Assembly (NCBI RefSeq): GCF_024029775.1
Contig: NZ_CP097122.1
Coordinates: forward strand, 800,001-864,000
Length of the DNA: 64,000 bases
Direction of reading: 5' to 3'
Source of the DNA: Fructobacillus americanaquae
Lineage (GTDB): Bacteria; Bacillota; Bacilli; Lactobacillales; Lactobacillaceae
Both the position numbers and the translations under genes were made by a program. Of the stretch, positions 59,551-64,000 are shown piece by piece. How positions within the stretch are numbered: position 1 is the first letter of the stretch; the number at the start of each line of letters is the position of its first letter. A model generated the notes under the pieces. That model made no database searches and was not told the DNA's origin. It saw nothing but the letters and a program-made list of their open reading frames with translations.

Positions 59551-59880
59551 TTGAAAAAAGAGGACAAAACTCGGTAAAATGTAACTGTTGTGACACTGCT
59601 ATGTCTTTTGTTTTAGAGCAAAGAGGAGAGACTTTGCCAAGAGACAGAGCGGTCCGCGTGATGTCCGTGCGTCGTTTCACTTAATCTGCATTGGTGAGAG
59701 ATGAAAGGTCCGGTTGGGGCAACGATAAAACTCCCTGGTCCTTTTAAGGTGCATAACTTTGTTGATTAGCAAGTCAGTAATTGGTGAACTGCAAGTATAC
59801 ATAGGTTTGGAAGTCCACAACAAAATATTTTTCAAGAATAAGATTGGTCGAAGATGAGAGCGGCCAATCTTATTCTTTTT
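59551..59880 (+). ncRNA. candidate structured RNA (about 290 nt) upstream of rpoB
   Basis: A promoter TTGAAA-18-TAAAAT (59551-59580) leads to an RNA starting near 59587. Its ends pair: GTTGTG (59587) with CACAAC (59816) and CTATG (59599) with CATAG (59800). Inside are hairpin GTCTTTTG/CAAGAGAC with an inner GCAAAG/CTTTGC stem presenting the loop AGGAGAGA (59624-59631), a hairpin ATCT/AGAT, and AAAGG..CC/GG..CCTTT. A strong terminator AGAATAAGATTGG/CCAATCTTATTCT plus T5 ends it. It has no convincing open frame and does not match RNase P RNA, tmRNA, SRP RNA or 6S RNA by conserved motifs. Confidence 0.65.
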
Positions 59881-60270
59881 GTTGTCTTGGGGACAAGCTT
59901 ATCGAGCAATCAGTTTCAATATTTATCTTTTTTGATTTATTGAAAATACGGATTGAGGCTGATTTAACTTTTTTAATAACAATTCTGGCTGTTCCTTAAA
60001 GAAGGTGGTCTTGACGCTAATTGACAGAAACGGCCACTTTTCGTATAGCGGGTGTTTCGTAAAAACCTTAACAAGCTTGGTGAAGTAATGATAGTCCACC
60101 GGTTTCAAACAGAACGGGGTCTATCACTCGAACGCTGACAGTGGCTTTAGTTGATCATTGGATTATCCATGCAGAATATGCTGAAAGAGCTAATCGCGAC
60201 GCTCACTACCTTTAAAAGCAGAGGCGAACTCGATTTGAGGCAAGTTTGGGTCTTGCTTTTTTCTTTGATA
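59881..60270. other. intergenic stretch, possible gene remnant
   Basis: A 61-codon frame on the minus strand (60108 down to 59923) reads like protein (VDYHYFTKLVKVFTKHPLYE) but has no ribosome-binding site and only a TTG start. It may be the decayed end of a lost gene. Nothing else is recognised here. Confidence 0.3.
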
Positions 60271-60491
60271 GTGGGTACAATAGTAATCAGAAACACTGTA
60301 AATAAATATGGCAGTTGGTGATCTCTTGTCCACTCAACGCCCTTATATCAGGCAATGCCCGCTCTTGGCGACAAAAACGTGGCTTGCTTTTTTTGTGCCT
60401 TATTGGCCGAAATAAGGGCTTGATTTCGCAAATTGTAATCAAATTGTAATATTTTCCCTAGTAAACAGTGAATAACAGACGAGGTGATACT
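60266..60491 (+). promoter_or_regulatory. rpoB promoter and structured leader (possible Lacto-rpoB motif)
   Basis: TACAAT near 60284 with a weak TTGCTT -35 at 17 bp starts a leader of about 200 bases. GCCCTTAT (60339-60346) pairs perfectly with ATAAGGGC (60412-60419), enclosing smaller stems. A conserved Lacto-rpoB RNA motif is known from rpoB leaders of lactic acid bacteria; the position fits, but the match could not be tested. Confidence 0.5.
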
Positions 60492-63400
60492 GTGGCAGGA
60501 CATTTAGTAAATTATGGTAAATATCGTACCCGCCGGTCATATGCCAGCATTAAAGAAGTGCTGGATCTTCCAAATTTGATCGAGGTACAACTGGCATCCT
60601 ACCAATGGTTCTTAGATGAAGGAATCAAGGAGATGTTTAACGACATCATGCCAATCGAAGACTTCCAGGGTAACTTGTCTTTGGAGTACGTGGACTATCA
60701 ATTGATGGAACCAAAGTACAACATCGATGAAGCTCGTGAACACGATGCGAACTACTCAGCACCATTGCACGTGACGTTGCGTTTGACAAACCATGAAACC
60801 GGTGAAATCAAGTCACAAGACGTCTTCTTTGGTGACTTTCCATTGATGACTGAACAGGGAACGTTCATCATTAACGGTGCCGAACGAGTAATTGTTTCAC
60901 AATTGGTTCGCTCACCTGGAATTTATTACAACCAAGAAGCTGACAAGAATGGTCGCCCACACTTCGGGACAACAGTTATCCCCAACCGTGGTGCTTGGTT
61001 GGAATACGAAACAGACGCAAAGGGAATTGCCAACGTTCGTATCGACCGGACGCGTAAGTTGTTGATGACAGAATTGGTTCGTGCCCTTGGCTTTGGTTCA
61101 GATTCGGATATTATTGATATCTTCTCAGACGGTTACGACGCCTTGAACATGACTTTGGAAAAGGATGTTCACAAGAACATGTCTGATTCCCGTGTTGAAG
61201 AATCATTGAAGGACATTTACGAGCGTTTGCGTCCAGGTGAACCAAAGACGGCCGACTCATCACGTGCTTTGTTGGTTGCTCGTTTCTTTGATCCAAAACG
61301 TTATGATTTGGCACCAGTTGGTCGCTACAAGATCAACAAGAAGTTGTCATTGAAGACGCGCTTGCTTAACCAGACTTTGGCTGAAACATTGGCCGACCCT
61401 GATTCTGGTGAAATTATTGCTGAAAAGGGAACGCTTGTTGATAAGGCTGTGATGGCCAAGTTGGCACCATTCTTGGATCGGGAAGACTTTAAGACAGTTA
61501 CTTATACACCATCTGGTGATGCTGTCTTACAAGACGAAGTGGTTTTGCAAAAGATTAAGATTGAATCACCCGAAAATCCAGACAAGACTTTGCTTTTGAT
61601 TGGCAACGGTCACTTGCCTGAAGACGAGCATAATGTTCGCCCAGCTGACATCTTGGCAGGAATGAACTACTTCATGAACTTGCAAGAAGGGGTTGGTCAA
61701 GTTGATGACATCGATCACTTGGGAAACCGTCGCATTCGTTCTGTTGGGGAATTGTTGCAAAATCAGTTCCGTATTGGTTTGACGCGAATGGAACGAGTTG
61801 TTCGCGAACGGATGTCAATTCAAGATGCTGCGACTGTTACGCCACAGCAATTGATTAACATTCGTCCAGTTGTTGCAGCTGTGAAGGAATTCTTCGGTTC
61901 ATCACAGTTGTCACAGTTCATGGATCAGACGAACCCATTGGGTGAAATGAACCACAAGCGTCGTTTGTCAGCCCTTGGTCCTGGTGGATTGACTCGTGAT
62001 CGTGCCGGTGTCGAAGTTCGAGATGTTCACTATACACACTATGGTCGAATTGACCCAATTGAAACGCCCGAAGGTCCTAACATTGGTTTGATCAACTCTT
62101 TGGCCACTTATGGTCGAATCAACAAGTATGGCTTTATTGAAACGCCATACCGCCGTGTTGATTGGGGAACTCATAAGGTTACCGAAAAGATTGATTATTT
62201 GACGGCCGATGAAGAAGATAACTATATCGTTGCTCAAGCCAACACGGAATTGGAAGACGATGGCTCATTTGTTCATAAGACTGCCATGGCCCGTTACGGT
62301 GAAGAAAACATCGAAACGCCAATCGAAAAGATTGACTATGTCGATGTTTCGCCAAAGCAGGTTGTTTCAGTCGGAACGTCGGTTATTCCTTTCTTGGAAA
62401 ACGATGATTCCAACCGTGCTTTGATGGGTGCCAACATGCAGCGTCAGGCCGTGCCTTTGCTTGACCCACATGCGCCAATCGTTGGTACTGGTGTTGAATA
62501 TAAGGCTGCCCACGATTCTGGTGCTGCCATTATCTCAACTGCAGCAGGTGAAGTTGAATATGTTGATGCCAAGGAAATCCGTGTCCGTCGTGAAGATGGT
62601 CAATTGGATACCTACGAGTTGATGAAGTTCCGCCGTTCAAACGGTGGTAAGAACTATAACCAAAAGCCAATTGTTAAGGTCGGGGAACAAATCGATGATG
62701 ACCAGATTTTGGCAGATGGTCCATCAATGGAAAAGGGTGAACTGGCCCTTGGACAAAACCCAGTGATTGCCTTTATGACTTGGCATGGTTATAACTTCGA
62801 AGATGCCATTGTCTTGAACGAACGTTTGGTTCGTGAAGACGTTTATACATCAATTCACATCGAAGAATATGATTCAGAGGCTCGTGATACGAAGCTCGGC
62901 CCTGAAGAAATCACACGTGAAATTCCTAATACTGGTGAAGAACAGTTGAAGGACTTGGACGAAAACGGAATTATCCGTGTTGGTGCCGAGGTTAAGGATG
63001 GTGACATCCTGGTTGGTAAGGTAACACCAAAGGGTGTGACTGATTTGTCAGCCGAAGAACGTTTGCTACATGCTATCTTTGGAGAAAAGGCCCGCGAAGT
63101 TCGCGATACTTCTTTGAAGGTTCCCCACGGTGGTGGCGGAGTGGTTCAATCCGTTCGTATCTACACACCTGAAAATGGTGATGAATTGGCTCCAGGTGTT
63201 AACATGATGGTTCGTGTTTACATCGCTCAGAAGCGTAAGATTCAAGTCGGTGACAAGATGGCCGGTCGTCACGGAAACAAGGGTACTGTTTCAGTCGTTG
63301 TTCCTGAAGAAGACATGCCTTACTTGCCTGATGGAACGCCAATCGACATCTTGTTGTCACCCATGGGTGTGCCATCACGTATGAACATTGGGCAGGTTTT

Positions 63401-64000
63401 GGAACTGCACTTGGGATTTGCCGCTAAGAAGTTGGGCATCCACGTTGCTTCCCCTGTCTTCGATGGTGCTTCAGACGATGAAATCGAAGAAGCATTGGCT
63501 GAAGCTGGTTTGCCACAAGATGGTAAGTCTGTTGTTTATGACGGACAAACTGGTGAAGCCTTTGATAAGCGTGTTGCCGTTGGTGTTATGCACTATATGA
63601 AGTTGGCCCACATGGTCGACGACAAGATTCACGCCCGTTCAATCGGCCCTTACTCTCTTGTTACGCAACAGCCATTGGGTGGAAAAGCCCAATTCGGTGG
63701 ACAGCGTTTCGGAGAAATGGAAGTTTGGGCTTTGGAAGCCTATGGTGCTGCCTACACCTTGCAAGAAATCTTGACTTACAAGTCGGATGATGTTGCTGGT
63801 CGTGTAAAGGTTTATGAATCAATCATCAAGGGTGACGCAATCCCTAAGCCTGGTGTGCCAGAATCATTCCGTGTCCTGGTGAAGGAATTGCAAGCCTTAG
63901 GTCTGGATATGCGTGTCTTGGACCAAGAAGGTGAAGCCGTTCAATTGAAGCAGATGGATGAAGACGATTCAGTCTTACCAGTTGATGCTTTGGAAAAGTT
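60492..64000 (+). CDS. rpoB: RNA polymerase beta subunit (3' end beyond window)
   Basis: The frame starts at a GTG (GAGGTGATACT upstream) with [20 protein letters not shown] and continues for about 1169 codons to the window edge, so only a few dozen residues are missing. The rifampicin-binding cluster reads [20 protein letters not shown] then [13 protein letters not shown], with the His and Ser positions of the sensitive form. [20 protein letters not shown] near the end contacts beta-prime. It is the catalytic-core subunit of transcription. Codon bias is strong. Confidence 0.98.
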   Translation, partial: MAGHLVNYGKYRTRRSYASIKEVLDLPNLIEVQLASYQWFLDEGIKEMFNDIMPIEDFQGNLSLEYVDYQLMEPKYNIDEAREHDANYSAPLHVTLRLTNHETGEIKSQDVFFGDFPLMTEQGTFIINGAERVIVSQLVRSPGIYYNQEADKNGRPHFGTTVIPNRGAWLEYETDAKGIANVRIDRTRKLLMTELVRALGFGSDSDIIDIFSDGYDALNMTLEKDVHKNMSDSRVEESLKDIYERLRPGEPKTADSSRALLVARFFDPKRYDLAPVGRYKINKKLSLKTRLLNQTLAETLADPDSGEIIAEKGTLVDKAVMAKLAPFLDREDFKTVTYTPSGDAVLQDEVVLQKIKIESPENPDKTLLLIGNGHLPEDEHNVRPADILAGMNYFMNLQEGVGQVDDIDHLGNRRIRSVGELLQNQFRIGLTRMERVVRERMSIQDAATVTPQQLINIRPVVAAVKEFFGSSQLSQFMDQTNPLGEMNHKRRLSALGPGGLTRDRAGVEVRDVHYTHYGRIDPIETPEGPNIGLINSLATYGRINKYGFIETPYRRVDWGTHKVTEKIDYLTADEEDNYIVAQANTELEDDGSFVHKTAMARYGEENIETPIEKIDYVDVSPKQVVSVGTSVIPFLENDDSNRALMGANMQRQAVPLLDPHAPIVGTGVEYKAAHDSGAAIISTAAGEVEYVDAKEIRVRREDGQLDTYELMKFRRSNGGKNYNQKPIVKVGEQIDDDQILADGPSMEKGELALGQNPVIAFMTWHGYNFEDAIVLNERLVREDVYTSIHIEEYDSEARDTKLGPEEITREIPNTGEEQLKDLDENGIIRVGAEVKDGDILVGKVTPKGVTDLSAEERLLHAIFGEKAREVRDTSLKVPHGGGGVVQSVRIYTPENGDELAPGVNMMVRVYIAQKRKIQVGDKMAGRHGNKGTVSVVVPEEDMPYLPDGTPIDILLSPMGVPSRMNIGQVLELHLGFAAKKLGIHVASPVFDGASDDEIEEALAEAGLPQDGKSVVYDGQTGEAFDKRVAVGVMHYMKLAHMVDDKIHARSIGPYSLVTQQPLGGKAQFGGQRFGEMEVWALEAYGAAYTLQEILTYKSDDVAGRVKVYESIIKGDAIPKPGVPESFRVLVKELQALGLDMRVLDQEGEAVQLKQMDEDDSVLPVDALEK

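Noticed and set aside
59587-59880. T-box leader in front of rpoB
   Set aside because: TTGGTGAGAG and TTTTAAGGTGC recall T-box elements, but the core GGTGGNACCGCG is missing and the distance to the terminator is too large.

Overview
The window looks like the replication-origin region of a lactic acid bacterium of the family Leuconostocaceae, most likely Fructobacillus or a near relative of Leuconostoc. This rests on the 16S rRNA segment, the gene order rpmH-oriC-dnaA-dnaN-yaaA-recF-gyrB-gyrA, strong Shine-Dalgarno sites with TTG-rich leucine usage, and lactic-acid-bacterium markers such as the PF04392 amino-acid ABC transporter, PepO, a DUF4811 protein next to an MFS exporter, and a cytoplasmic alpha-carbonic anhydrase. 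The genus is an inference; no database search was possible.

Layout. Positions 1-1400 hold the 5' part of a 16S rRNA gene on the minus strand, with three tandem promoters, followed by an orphan LytTR regulator. Positions 2800-11835 carry the minus-strand replication block gyrA-gyrB-recF-yaaA-dnaN-dnaA. The origin is bipartite: a DnaA-box cluster at 11900-12190 upstream of dnaA, and a DnaA-box/DnaA-trio unwinding element at 10334-10451 between dnaA and dnaN. To the right lie rpmH, rnpA and yidC, then a CorA-like channel, an MscL-like protein, and two perfect parS sites at 15725-15766. Positions 16700-34400 hold housekeeping and transport genes: tyrS with a T-box, an ABC exporter, trpXYZ, a nitroreductase/Rrf2 pair, two crcB genes, degV, a PAQR protein, carbonic anhydrase, an MFS exporter and pepO. 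Positions 34400-36000 form an AT-rich, decayed-looking island with a frameshifted membrane-protein gene, next to tRNA-Tyr and tRNA-Gln. Then follow pgk, helD-coaA, an MFS/DUF4811 pair, csp, gpmA, uraA and the complete F1Fo ATP synthase operon atpBEFHAGDC. The right end has a LysM/lysozyme-like cell-wall protein, tRNA-Glu, a panE-like gene, trpS, lysP under a lysine riboswitch, a TetR regulator, a long intergenic region with a candidate structured RNA, and rpoB, which runs off the window.

How the parts work together. Replication initiation (dnaA, dnaN, oriC, gyrAB, recF) and chromosome organisation (parS) sit beside core gene-expression functions (16S, rpmH, rnpA, rpoB, yidC) and energy metabolism (pgk, gpmA, ATP synthase). 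Amino-acid supply is controlled by three different RNA mechanisms: a tyrosine T-box on tyrS, a lysine riboswitch on lysP, and a short leader peptide with tandem Trp codons plus a terminator before a probable tryptophan ABC transporter.

The most unusual signals are that leader-peptide attenuator, an unidentified RNA of roughly 300 nt upstream of rpoB, a small RNA candidate with C/U-rich loops after tyrS, the DnaA-trio origin element, the twin parS sites without a parB gene in view, and a frameshifted gene that has an A AAT TTA slippery heptamer exactly at the overlap. Positions were read by eye; promoter and terminator edges are accurate to a few bases.
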